A stretch of DNA of 5,203 bases, taken from contig DASUAL010000089.1 in NCBI GenBank assembly GCA_035763805.1, forward strand, positions 1 to 5,203, given 5' to 3'. The position numbers were made by a program, and so were the translations under genes. Below, one piece after another: positions 1 to 5,203 of the stretch. This stretch comes from DASUAL01 sp035763805. GTDB taxonomy: Bacteria; Gemmatimonadota; Gemmatimonadetes; Gemmatimonadales; GWC2-71-9. The notes under the pieces were generated by a model. It did no database searches. It was given only the letters and a program-made list of their open reading frames with translations, and was not told the origin of the DNA. Numbering within the stretch: the stretch's first letter is position 1; each line of letters starts with the position of its first letter.

Positions 1-234
1 GTGGTCGGCGGCCTGCACCTGTTCCCGGCGACGGACGCGCAGCTGGTGTGGACGGCGGCCAAACTACGTGAGCTTGGGACCTCCTATCTTCTCGCGGCCC
101 ACTGCACCGGCATTGAGGCCACGCACCGCCTGCGCGAGCTCATCGGACTCACTCGCAAGACCGCGACCGTCGGAGCGGTCGGGGCGAGCTTCACGCTCGG
201 CAAGGGGATTGATCCCCTTGCTCTTGCAGGATGA
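1..234 (+). CDS. MBL-fold metallo-hydrolase, C-terminal fragment (5' end outside window)
   Basis: This is the last 77 residues of a metallo-beta-lactamase-fold hydrolase, open at the left edge and ending at TGA 232-234. What I see: a Gly-Gly-Leu-His-Leu segment at fragment residues 3-7, then a helix-like stretch with Lys-Leu-Arg-Glu-Leu-Gly, then His-Cys-Thr-Gly at 34-37, followed by an Ala/Leu-rich helix and a Gly-Ala-rich end. The GG(F/L)HL ... HCTG pairing is typical of the COG1237 branch (proteins related to the 7,8-dihydropterin-6-yl-methyl-4-(beta-D-ribofuranosyl)aminobenzene 5'-phosphate synthase annotation). In that branch the HCTG histidine is expected to be one of the metal ligands. 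Most members have no proven substrate, so only hydrolase is supported here. The GTG at position 1 is very unlikely to be the start, because the main metal-binding motif would lie upstream. It converges on the serine hydrolase with 21 bases between the stop codons, and a hairpin lies inside its 3' end. Confidence 0.82.
   Translation: MVGGLHLFPATDAQLVWTAAKLRELGTSYLLAAHCTGIEATHRLRELIGLTRKTATVGAVGASFTLGKGIDPLALAG
200..221. repeat. Inverted repeat (10-bp stem) at convergent gene junction
   Basis: Two perfect 10-base arms, 200-209 (GCAAGGGGAT) and 212-221 (ATCCCCTTGC), are separated by two bases, so in RNA the closing A-U pair would open to give a tetraloop. It lies inside the last codons of the MBL-fold gene and just before its stop. 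The opposing serine hydrolase gene ends 35 bases further on. No T-run follows on either strand, so it is not a standard intrinsic terminator, but it could stabilise mRNA ends or slow polymerase. It may also simply reflect the codons for Gly-Lys-Gly-Ile-Asp-Pro-Leu-Ala. Confidence 0.6.
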
Positions 235-255
235 GCCTCGGCACATAGGCGCGAC

Positions 256-1284
256 TCACTCCTTGACCGCCAGCCACTCCCGCAGAACCTGGGCGATCCG
301 CTGGGCGGCCGGCGGGTCCAGGTTCGCCATCGCCACCAGATCGAGCCCACCGGGAAGCCCCGCTTCCGCGACGGCGTTCAACCCCGGAGCCCCACCGGCA
401 ATCCCAAAACCGCCGGAAGGCCCGGCCGGAATCCGTCCCGTCCGCAGGGCCTCGAGAAACCGCACCAGATCGTGCGCGGTGGAGTACCCGCCCCCTGCCG
501 AGCTCCCTCGGCCCGGCAGGAGTGGGGAATTGCGGCGCAGTGGCGTCAATGGAGCGGTCCCGCCTTGACGCGTGTATCCGATCGCCGTATTCGGGGGCAG
601 CGAGTCAACCGGCCAGTGAGCCGTGCGGGTCATCCCCGCGGGCTCGTAGATGTGGCGCCGCACATAGTCGTAATAGTCTTCACCCGACAGCCGCTCGACC
701 AGGAGACCAAGCACGACGTAGCCGGCGTTTGAGTAGCGGCGGCCGCTGCCGGGCTCGAACTGGAGCGGCTCATGGACGAAGAGAGGGAGGTAATCGCGCA
801 GCCGCCGGATGTCGCTCCGCTTCCCGCCCGCTGGCGCGTCGAAGATGTTGCCCCCGATGCCGGAGCGGTGCTCGAGGAGCTGGCGAATGGTCACACGGCG
901 CGCCACCTCCCGGTTGGGATAGTCGGGCCAGTAGCGCGCCAGCGTCGAGTCGAGGTCGAGCGTCCCCGCGGCCGCGAGCTGACGGATCGCTATGCTCGTG
1001 AAGATCTTGTTGATCGAGCCGACGTTGAAGGCGGTCTCGAGGGTGTTGGGGTGCCCCGCCTCGCGGTCGGCCATCCCGTAGGCACGCTCGAAGACGGTTG
1101 CACCCTGGCTCGCGAGGACCACCACGCCCGAGAACTGATCGCGCGCGGAGAGACTGTCGAGCACGTGCGCAAGGCGCCGCACGAGCTCGGTGCGAGCAGG
1201 GGGCGCGGACTGCGGTGTCTGGGCCCGAGCAGGGAGGGCGGCAACAAGACCGGCTGCGGCGAACAGGCAGAGCGAGGCGCGCAT
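256..1284 (-). CDS. Secreted serine hydrolase, beta-lactamase class C / PBP-like family
   Basis: This is a 342-residue exported serine hydrolase of the Pfam Beta-lactamase family (class C beta-lactamases, D-aminopeptidases, family VIII esterases). Residues 1-21 form a Sec signal peptide: an Arg at 2, a hydrophobic core, and Ala-Arg-Ala at 19-21 before Gln22. The catalytic motif SxxK is Ser90-Ile-Asn-Lys93, and the Tyr-x-Asn motif is Tyr184-Ser-Asn186. A Leu-Leu-x-His-x-Ser-Gly-Ile segment near 136-143 is also typical. The start at 1284 is chosen because the signal peptide begins there. The frame stays open upstream to 1386, but that would put 34 hydrophilic residues before the signal; the ribosome-binding site is weak either way. 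The third motif region is unusual: the usual His-x-Gly-Gly reads Ile295-Ala-Gly-Gly298, and the long segment normally between the preceding helix and this motif is almost absent. Substrate cannot be told from sequence; peptide, ester or cell-wall fragment are all possible. It is divergent from the symporter gene. Confidence 0.9.
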   Translation of the reverse strand: MRASLCLFAAAGLVAALPARAQTPQSAPPARTELVRRLAHVLDSLSARDQFSGVVVLASQGATVFERAYGMADREAGHPNTLETAFNVGSINKIFTSIAIRQLAAAGTLDLDSTLARYWPDYPNREVARRVTIRQLLEHRSGIGGNIFDAPAGGKRSDIRRLRDYLPLFVHEPLQFEPGSGRRYSNAGYVVLGLLVERLSGEDYYDYVRRHIYEPAGMTRTAHWPVDSLPPNTAIGYTRQGGTAPLTPLRRNSPLLPGRGSSAGGGYSTAHDLVRFLEALRTGRIPAGPSGGFGIAGGAPGLNAVAEAGLPGGLDLVAMANLDPPAAQRIAQVLREWLAVKE

Positions 1285-1386
1285 ACTACTCGAGATGCCC
1301 TGACCACCCGGAAGGTCGCGCTCCGGGCACGGCCTCCGCAAGAACGCATGCCTCGCTGCACATTGACGGCGGTCGGTCGGCGACAC

Positions 1387-1390
1387 AGGG
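1387..1390 (+). promoter_or_regulatory. Weak ribosome-binding site deciding the symporter start
   Basis: AGGG lies 9 bases upstream of GTG 1400 but directly abuts the alternative TTG at 1391, which would leave no spacing. This favours GTG 1400 as the start. The match to the anti-Shine-Dalgarno sequence is only partial. Confidence 0.4.
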
Positions 1391-1399
1391 TTGTGCCAC

Positions 1400-2812
1400 G
1401 TGACTCCTCTGTTCGCCGCCGTGCTCGCCTACCTGGTCCTGCAATTCGGGATCGGGATCTGGGTGTCGCGCCGCATCCGGAACGAGTCCGATTACCTGCT
1501 CGCGGGCCGCCGCCTCGGCTACCCGCTCATGATCTTCTCGATCTTCGCCACCTGGTTCGGCGCGGAGACGATGGTCGGGTCGGCGGGTCTGGCGTACCGC
1601 GACGGCGTGTCGCTCGCCTCCGCCGAGCCGTTCGGCTACGCGCTGTGCCTGTTGCTCATGGGCCTCGTATTCGCCACGCCGCTGTGGCACCGCAAGCTCA
1701 CGACCCTCGCCGACCTGTTCCGACAGCGCTACTCGATCCCGGTGGAGCGGCTCGCTGCCGTCATCCTCATCCCGAGCTCGCTCCTCTGGGCCGCAGCCCA
1801 GATGCGCGCGTTCGGCCAGGTGCTCGCGACCACCACAACGCTCCCCGTGGAGGCCGCGCTGCTCGCCGCCGCCGGGTTCTGCATCCTCTACACGGCATTC
1901 GGCGGACTGCTCGCCGACGCGATCACGGACCTCGTGCAGGGCGTACTGCTCGTCGTCGGGCTGCTCGTCCTGCTCGGCGCCGTGGTGCTCGAGCTCGGCG
2001 GCGTGACGAGCGCCGTGACCGCGGCCGTGCACTCCGAGCGCATCGTGCCGGCGGGAGCCGGGCTTCCGATCTGGCGAACGCTCGAGGCGTGGGCCGTCCC
2101 CGTCTGCGGCTCCGTCGTGGCGACCGAACTCGTCGCGCGGATCATCGCGGCGCGCTCGCCGCGCGTCGCGCGGCGCTCGTCGTTCGCGGCCGGCGCGATC
2201 TATTTGGCCGTCGGGCTGATTCCAGTGTTCATCGCACTGGCGGCCCCGCGCCTCGCAGGCGACCTCGCCGACCCCGAGCAGTTCCTCCCTACCGTCGCGC
2301 GGACGCTCCTCCCCGCCGCCGGCTACGCGATCTTCGCGGGGGGGTTGATCTCCGCGATCCTGTCGACCGTGGACAGCACGCTGCTCGTCTCCTCCGGACT
2401 CCTCTCTCACAACCTGCTCGTACCGTTGCTCGGCATCCGCGACCAGGCGACCATCGTCCACCTCGCCCGCGGAGGCGTCGTGGCGTTCGGTCTCGTCGCC
2501 TACGTGCTCGCGCTCCGCTCCGAGGGCGTGTTCGCCCTGGTGGAGCAGGCGTCCGCGTTCGGGAGCACGGGCAGCCTCGTGACCGTCTGTTTCGGGTTGT
2601 TCACGCGCTGGGGCGGCCCGCGCACCGCCGCCGCCACGCTGGTCGGCGGGATGGCCTCCTACGTCTCGGCGAGCGTGGGTGGTCTCTCCTATCCGTTCCT
2701 CACGTCGCTCGCCGTGGCGCTGGGCATCTACGTGACGGGCGCCCTCCTGGAACGGGTGGTCGCGCCGCCGCACGCCACGGCTCCCGCGGCGAACGGCTGG
2801 ACACGCACTTGA
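1400..2812 (+). CDS. Sodium:solute symporter family transporter (SSF/SLC5)
   Basis: This is a 470-residue inner-membrane secondary transporter that should couple sodium entry to uptake of a small solute. About 13 hydrophobic segments run through it, as in SSF proteins of the PutP/vSGLT type, and the length is normal. Family marks in order: Asp-Tyr-Leu-Leu-Ala-Gly-Arg-Arg at about 31-38 after the first helix; the SSF signature Tyr-Thr-Ala-Phe-Gly-Gly-Leu-Leu-Ala followed by Thr176-Asp-Leu-Val-Gln180; Ala-Thr-Glu-Leu-Val-Ala-Arg-Ile near 241-248; and Leu-Ser322-Thr323-Val-Asp325-Ser326 in a later helix. The Ser/Thr pair in that last motif matches the Na2 sodium-site residues known from PutP and vSGLT, so sodium binding looks intact. 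The substrate is not readable from these motifs; amino acids, sugars, carboxylates and nucleosides are all known in the family. GTG 1400 is preferred over TTG 1391 on ribosome-binding-site spacing. The gene is divergent from the serine hydrolase and converges on the acyltransferase 34 bases downstream. Confidence 0.95.
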   Translation: MTPLFAAVLAYLVLQFGIGIWVSRRIRNESDYLLAGRRLGYPLMIFSIFATWFGAETMVGSAGLAYRDGVSLASAEPFGYALCLLLMGLVFATPLWHRKLTTLADLFRQRYSIPVERLAAVILIPSSLLWAAAQMRAFGQVLATTTTLPVEAALLAAAGFCILYTAFGGLLADAITDLVQGVLLVVGLLVLLGAVVLELGGVTSAVTAAVHSERIVPAGAGLPIWRTLEAWAVPVCGSVVATELVARIIAARSPRVARRSSFAAGAIYLAVGLIPVFIALAAPRLAGDLADPEQFLPTVARTLLPAAGYAIFAGGLISAILSTVDSTLLVSSGLLSHNLLVPLLGIRDQATIVHLARGGVVAFGLVAYVLALRSEGVFALVEQASAFGSTGSLVTVCFGLFTRWGGPRTAAATLVGGMASYVSASVGGLSYPFLTSLAVALGIYVTGALLERVVAPPHATAPAANGWTRT

Positions 2813-2846
2813 GGCGCCTCTACCAGACCGTACCCGGATCCGCCTG

Positions 2847-3497
2847 CTAGGCCTCAGTCCCGCTCATCCTCCGGGCCAGGAGGCCGCCTGCCTCTGCGAA
2901 GTTCTCCTTCGTGACGGTCACCGGTTTTCCAAATACGACGATGATCCCAGCGAACGGCAACGGCACGAGCTTCTTGTCCCACGATGGCAAGCGGAGCGCC
3001 GGTTTCGCGTCCAATCGAACCGGCACGACCGGCACCCCGCTCTCTAGCGCGATGTGGAGCACCCCTTTCTTCAGTACCCGAGCGGGGCCGCTCGGTCCGT
3101 CAGGCGAGATGGCAGTCGACCAACCTTGTTTGAGCAGCCCGACCAACGTAGTGGCCGCTTGCCGACCTTCCTCACCTCCTGACCCCAACACAACTCGAAC
3201 GCCCATCAGCCGAAGGAGAATGTGGACCGGCTTCATGTAGGCAGCAGGATGTTGCATCCACGCGTGCCGCCGGTGCGACCTCACGAATGCCACGAACCAA
3301 AGAAACCACAAGTGATGCCACAGGCTGTAGATAAAGCTCTCATGCTCCCCGAGATTCTCCCTCCCCTCGATGCGCACGCGACACGTCCGATGCAGAACAT
3401 GGAGGACGGCCCACCATCCCAGACCGAGAAGCCAGGAATAGCCCAGCCAAAGCGGGCGCCAGAACCACGGGACATCATCAACGCGGTATCTGTTCAT
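2847..3497 (-). CDS. Lysophospholipid acyltransferase family protein (DUF374 type)
   Basis: This is a 216-residue membrane-associated acyltransferase of the LPLAT superfamily, DUF374 branch, expected to move an acyl chain from acyl-ACP or acyl-CoA to a lipid or lipid-A-like acceptor at the cytoplasmic face. What I see: a Trp-rich hydrophobic N-terminus (about residues 10-36) that would anchor it; Ser-Leu-Trp-His-His at 58-62, the likely catalytic His region; a Gly-Ser-Gly-Gly-Glu-Glu-Gly-Arg stretch at 105-112; the branch hallmark Ser-Pro-Asp-Gly-Pro-Ser-Gly-Pro-Ala-Arg at 131-140; Lys-Lys-Gly at 143-145; and Ser-Gly-Val-Pro-Val-Val-Pro-Val at 153-160. Length matches the family. The ATG at 3497 has no clear Shine-Dalgarno site; it lies 27 bases after the nrnA stop, so translation may depend on the upstream gene. 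Base composition is clearly lower in G+C than the symporter and nrnA on either side (178 G+C in 300 bases counted), hinting at a different origin. The natural acceptor lipid is unknown. Confidence 0.88.
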   Translation of the reverse strand: MNRYRVDDVPWFWRPLWLGYSWLLGLGWWAVLHVLHRTCRVRIEGRENLGEHESFIYSLWHHLWFLWFVAFVRSHRRHAWMQHPAAYMKPVHILLRLMGVRVVLGSGGEEGRQAATTLVGLLKQGWSTAISPDGPSGPARVLKKGVLHIALESGVPVVPVRLDAKPALRLPSWDKKLVPLPFAGIIVVFGKPVTVTKENFAEAGGLLARRMSGTEA

Positions 3498-3524
3498 CTG
3501 GCCAACGTCGCAGCCGGGAGGCCC

Positions 3525-4550
3525 CTAGCCGCGGGAGTGGTGGCTCCTCAAGTACTCCCGCGCCGCGACCAGCACCTTCTCTTGCACCTCGGCGATCGAG
3601 CCCTCGAGCGAGGCCCCAGCCGCCTTTTTGTGGCCGCCGCCGCCGAATTGATGGGCGAGCTCGTGCACATCTACCTCGCCCATCGAGCGAAAGCTCACCT
3701 TCACGCGGCCGTTCGAGATCTGGCGAAACAGCAGCGCAAGCCGCACGCCGGCGATCGAGCGTGGATACTCGACGATGCCGTCCAGGTCGTCAGCGGTGGC
3801 GTTGTGGCGGTGCAGGGCGTCCGGCGGCACGGTGACCCACGCCAGGCCGATCTCGGGCTCCACCACGAGCGTCTGGAGCACCTCCGCCATCAGCCGCACG
3901 CGCCCCTCTGGCGCGCTCGCGTACACCGACTCGTAGATCGACTCCGGGTCCACACCGCGCTCGAGCAGCGCCCCCGCGATGCGGAGCACCCGCGGCGTGG
4001 TGTTCGAGAAGCGGAACGCGCCGGTGTCGGTGAGGATCCCCACGTACAGGGCGCGCGCCGCGTCGGGACCGAGCGACCACCCCTCCGCGCTCGCGAAGTC
4101 GAACACCAGCTCGGCGGTCGCCGCTGCGTCGGGCGCGACGAGCCGCGGGCCCTCGGGGAGCGAGCCGCGGCTGACGTGGTGGTCGATGCAGGCCACGGCG
4201 TGGGAGTGCTTGATGGCGCGCTGCAGGTCGCCGAGGCGGCTCAGGTCCGAGATGTCGAGCACCACGACCACGTCCGCGGCCTCGATCTCCTTCGCCGCAC
4301 GGTCGGAGTGATCGGCGCCGGGGGGCACGAGGAACGCGAACCGCTCGGGAATCGGCGTCGGGTTCGCGATAGCGGCAGTGAGGCCGCGCTGCGTGAGCAG
4401 ATGCCAGAGCGCCACCTCGCTCCCCACCCCGTCGCCGTCCGCGTTCACGTGAGTGGTAAGGGCGACGCGCGTGCCCGGCTGCAGCACGCCCGCCACCGCC
4501 CGCGCGGCGCGGGCGCGCTCGGGGGGGACGGGGACGCCGTTCGTCGTCAT
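3525..4550 (-). CDS. nrnA: DHH/DHHA1 phosphoesterase, NrnA-type oligoribonuclease / pAp phosphatase
   Basis: This is a 341-residue cytoplasmic phosphoesterase of COG0618. Characterised NrnA enzymes degrade 2-5-mer nanoRNAs from RNA turnover and can dephosphorylate 3'-phosphoadenosine 5'-phosphate from sulfur assimilation. All DHH metal motifs are present: His34-Val-Asn-Ala-Asp38-Gly-Asp40 with Gly-Ser at 43-44; Asp99-Ile-Ser-Asp-Leu-Ser-Arg-Leu-Gly; Asp123-His-His125; and Asp175 in Leu-Thr-Asp-Thr-Gly-Ala-Phe-Arg. The C-terminal DHHA1 substrate-binding domain carries Gly303-Gly-Gly-Gly-His307 followed by Lys-Lys-Ala-Ala-Gly. Both domains are complete and the enzyme should be active. The ATG at 4550 is used because homology begins about 25 residues later. 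The frame stays open upstream to 4847, but that part overlaps the lipoprotein gene and reads as low-complexity His/Arg-rich peptide. No clear ribosome-binding site precedes the ATG, and a run of seven G (C in the mRNA) covers codons 8-10. It lies 23 bases after the lipoprotein stop and 27 before the acyltransferase start. Which of the two NrnA activities dominates cannot be told from sequence. Confidence 0.93.
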   Translation of the reverse strand: MTTNGVPVPPERARAARAVAGVLQPGTRVALTTHVNADGDGVGSEVALWHLLTQRGLTAAIANPTPIPERFAFLVPPGADHSDRAAKEIEAADVVVVLDISDLSRLGDLQRAIKHSHAVACIDHHVSRGSLPEGPRLVAPDAAATAELVFDFASAEGWSLGPDAARALYVGILTDTGAFRFSNTTPRVLRIAGALLERGVDPESIYESVYASAPEGRVRLMAEVLQTLVVEPEIGLAWVTVPPDALHRHNATADDLDGIVEYPRSIAGVRLALLFRQISNGRVKVSFRSMGEVDVHELAHQFGGGGHKKAAGASLEGSIAEVQEKVLVAAREYLRSHHSRG

Positions 4551-4573
4551 GTCTGGGAAAGCTAACCCGACCA

Positions 4574-5002
4574 CTAGGGCGTCGTTCTCGTGCCGACGAG
4601 GGACAGCTGCAAAGTCCCCACGACGCCGCTCACCGCCAGTGTGTCGTTCCGGAGCCGGAAGGTCCCTGCGAATTGAGCGGGCACGCCGCTCAACGTGACG
4701 GTGATGGCTTGTCCGATGGTTGTGTAGGTGCCGCTGATCGCGGTGGGTTGACCCTGAACCGTGATTGCAGCGGTGAAGTCGCTGTGAGTGATGTTCACCG
4801 TGCCGGTGGCCGCCGGCGGCACGAGGTTCGGCTTCTGGCCCTGGCAAAACGAGACGAGCTCATACGTCCCGGGCAGGGCGCCGGATACGATGCCGCCGGT
4901 GTAGGTGTCACACGGAACGGGTCCTGTCCCGCCATCGCTGCCGCAGGCGACCGCGACCGCAACCACCAAGGGTGCACTACCGCGCCCCACCAGCCACGTC
5001 AT
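4574..5002 (-). CDS. Small putative lipoprotein of unknown function
   Basis: This is a 142-residue protein I do not recognise at family level. It starts with a short N-region (Trp-Leu-Val-Gly-Arg), a hydrophobic core, and Ala-Val-Ala-Cys at 17-20, which fits a relaxed lipobox with lipidation at Cys20. The Gly-Ser-Asp-Gly-Gly-Thr-Gly-Pro linker after it is like the tether of many Gemmatimonadota lipoproteins. The rest is rich in Thr, Val and Gly with alternating polar and hydrophobic residues, such as Gly-Thr-Tyr-Glu-Leu-Val at 45-50 and Thr-Phe-Arg-Leu-Arg-Asn-Asp-Thr-Leu later. That suggests an all-beta, lipocalin-like small barrel or sandwich in the periplasm. Cys31 and Cys53 could form a disulfide. 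ATG 5002 is chosen over an in-frame GTG at 5026 because a strong AGGAG lies 6 bases upstream and the signal sequence then has normal length. The gene sits between the permease and nrnA on the same strand. Its G+C content (about 60% over two counted rows) is lower than that of nrnA. Confidence 0.75.
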   Translation of the reverse strand: MTWLVGRGSAPLVVAVAVACGSDGGTGPVPCDTYTGGIVSGALPGTYELVSFCQGQKPNLVPPAATGTVNITHSDFTAAITVQGQPTAISGTYTTIGQAITVTLSGVPAQFAGTFRLRNDTLAVSGVVGTLQLSLVGTRTTP

Positions 5003-5008
5003 CGTGCG

Positions 5009-5013
5009 CTCCT
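5009..5013 (-). promoter_or_regulatory. Ribosome-binding site of the lipoprotein gene
   Basis: AGGAG on the minus strand, 6 bases before ATG 5002. It is the clearest Shine-Dalgarno site in the window and decides the start of the lipoprotein gene against the in-frame GTG at 5026. It lies in the 27-base gap after the permease stop codon. Confidence 0.8.
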
Positions 5014-5029
5014 GACTGAACCGCACCGC

Positions 5030-5203
5030 TCAGCGCGCCGGCGCGCTCCCGACGTCACCACTCGAGGCCAGCTTCGAGTTCCGATACCCGTACGCGAAGT
5101 AGAGCACCAGCCCGACCGCGAGCCAGATGAGCAGGCGCTGCCACGTGCGCCAGGGAAGCGAGACCATCAGATAGAGCGCGGAGAGCGCACCCAGCGGTGC
5201 CAC
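5030..5203 (-). CDS. APC-superfamily amino acid permease, C-terminal fragment (5' end outside window)
   Basis: This frame is open from the right edge and gives 57 residues ending at TGA (5032-5030). It reads Ala-Pro-Leu-Gly-Ala, then Tyr-Leu-Met-Val-Ser-Leu-Pro at 11-17, Thr-Trp-Gln-Arg-Leu at 20-24, a hydrophobic helix Leu-Ile-Trp-Leu-Ala-Val-Gly-Leu-Val-Leu-Tyr-Phe at 25-36, then Tyr-Gly-Tyr-Arg-Asn-Ser, and a polar tail. The order yLM..LP..TW.Rl..W..iGl.iYf.YG...S is the characteristic end of cationic amino acid transporter-like APC permeases, covering the last loop, the last transmembrane helix and the cytoplasmic tail. The substrate is probably an amino acid, but the substrate-binding helices are outside the window. 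The stop lies 27 bases before the lipoprotein start on the same strand, so it is probably the upstream member of the same transcript. Confidence 0.85.
   Translation of the reverse strand: MAPLGALSALYLMVSLPWRTWQRLLIWLAVGLVLYFAYGYRNSKLASSGDVGSAPAR
5032..5047. repeat. Perfect 16-bp GC palindrome at the permease 3' end
   Basis: AGCGCGCCGGCGCGCT equals its own reverse complement and covers the last codons (Ser-Ala-Pro-Ala-Arg) and the first bases of the stop codon of the permease. It has no loop and no T-run, so it is not a standard terminator. It may be a chance product of GC-rich codons. Confidence 0.55.

Noticed and set aside
68..568. A 166-codon plus-strand frame spanning the MBL/serine hydrolase junction
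   Set aside because: It overlaps both recognised genes out of frame, and its Ser/Arg/Pro-rich translation has no recognisable feature.
1285..1386. A 34-residue N-terminal extension of the serine hydrolase
   Set aside because: It would place a hydrophilic Arg-rich stretch before a normal signal peptide and take up most of the divergent promoter region.
1363..1391. TTGACG at 1363-1368 as a -35 box for the symporter
   Set aside because: At 17-base spacing the -10 position reads CAGGGT, which is not a plausible -10 element.
1286..2773. A 495-codon open frame on the minus strand opposite the symporter
   Set aside because: The translation is rich in Arg, Glu, Gly and His with no hydrophobic core or motif; it is the antisense shadow of the symporter.
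2813..2846. A terminator between the convergent symporter and acyltransferase genes
   Set aside because: Only the 8-base palindrome CGGATCCG at 2835-2842 is present, without a loop or T-run; it cannot be supported as an intrinsic terminator.
772..2850. A 692-codon open frame on the plus strand, the longest in the window
   Set aside because: It overlaps the serine hydrolase antisense and the symporter in another frame; the translation is extremely Arg/Pro/Ala-rich with no domain, as expected for a shadow frame in GC-rich coding DNA. The symporter in its own frame has clear family motifs.
4521..4527. A run of seven G (seven C in the nrnA mRNA) near the nrnA start, as a possible phase-variation tract
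   Set aside because: Too short to be persuasive in GC-rich DNA; a similar run of seven G at 2338-2344 in the symporter encodes ordinary Gly-Gly.
3222..4565. A 447-codon open frame on the plus strand opposite nrnA and the acyltransferase
   Set aside because: Low-complexity Arg/His/Ala-rich translation. The minus-strand genes beneath it carry complete catalytic motifs.
4551..4847. A 99-residue N-terminal extension of the NrnA-type enzyme
   Set aside because: It overlaps the lipoprotein gene on the same strand in another frame, and the DHH fold begins only after the ATG at 4550.

Overview
The window is GC-rich bacterial DNA in which almost every base is coding. There are seven protein-coding genes, two of them cut by the window edges. 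I see no RNA gene, CRISPR array, insertion sequence or phage gene, and no gene-free stretch near 300 bases; the longest gap is the 115 bases at 1285-1399. The base composition, strong G/C third-position bias, an exported lipoprotein with a Cys-Gly-Ser-Asp-Gly-Gly start, and the mix of families would suit a Gemmatimonadota-like or other high-GC soil or aquatic bacterium. No phylogenetic marker is present, so this assignment is tentative.

Layout from left to right: (1) the 3' end of a metallo-beta-lactamase-fold hydrolase (+, 1-234); (2) a convergent, secreted serine hydrolase of the class C beta-lactamase/penicillin-binding-protein superfamily (-, 256-1284); (3) a divergently transcribed sodium:solute symporter (+, 1400-2812); (4) a convergent run of four minus-strand genes, in transcription order: the 3' end of an APC-superfamily amino acid permease (5203-5030), a small lipoprotein (5002-4574), a DHH/DHHA1 phosphoesterase of the NrnA type (4550-3525), and a DUF374-type lysophospholipid acyltransferase (3497-2847). 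The gaps in this run are 27, 23 and 27 bases, so a single transcript is plausible.

The left half combines export and transport: a periplasmic or surface serine hydrolase shares a short divergent intergenic region with a secondary transporter, but the sequence does not show that they serve one pathway. The right half looks like a housekeeping cluster covering amino acid uptake, an envelope lipoprotein, nanoRNA/pAp turnover and envelope lipid acylation. The acyltransferase and the lipoprotein are visibly lower in G+C than the genes around them (about 59-60% against about 75% in rows I counted), so the cluster is compositionally mosaic.

I did not find a convincing undescribed system. The points most worth a second look are the shortened C-terminal active-site region of the serine hydrolase, the unrecognised lipoprotein inside the nrnA cluster, the compositional mosaic, and a near-perfect hairpin at the first convergent gene junction.
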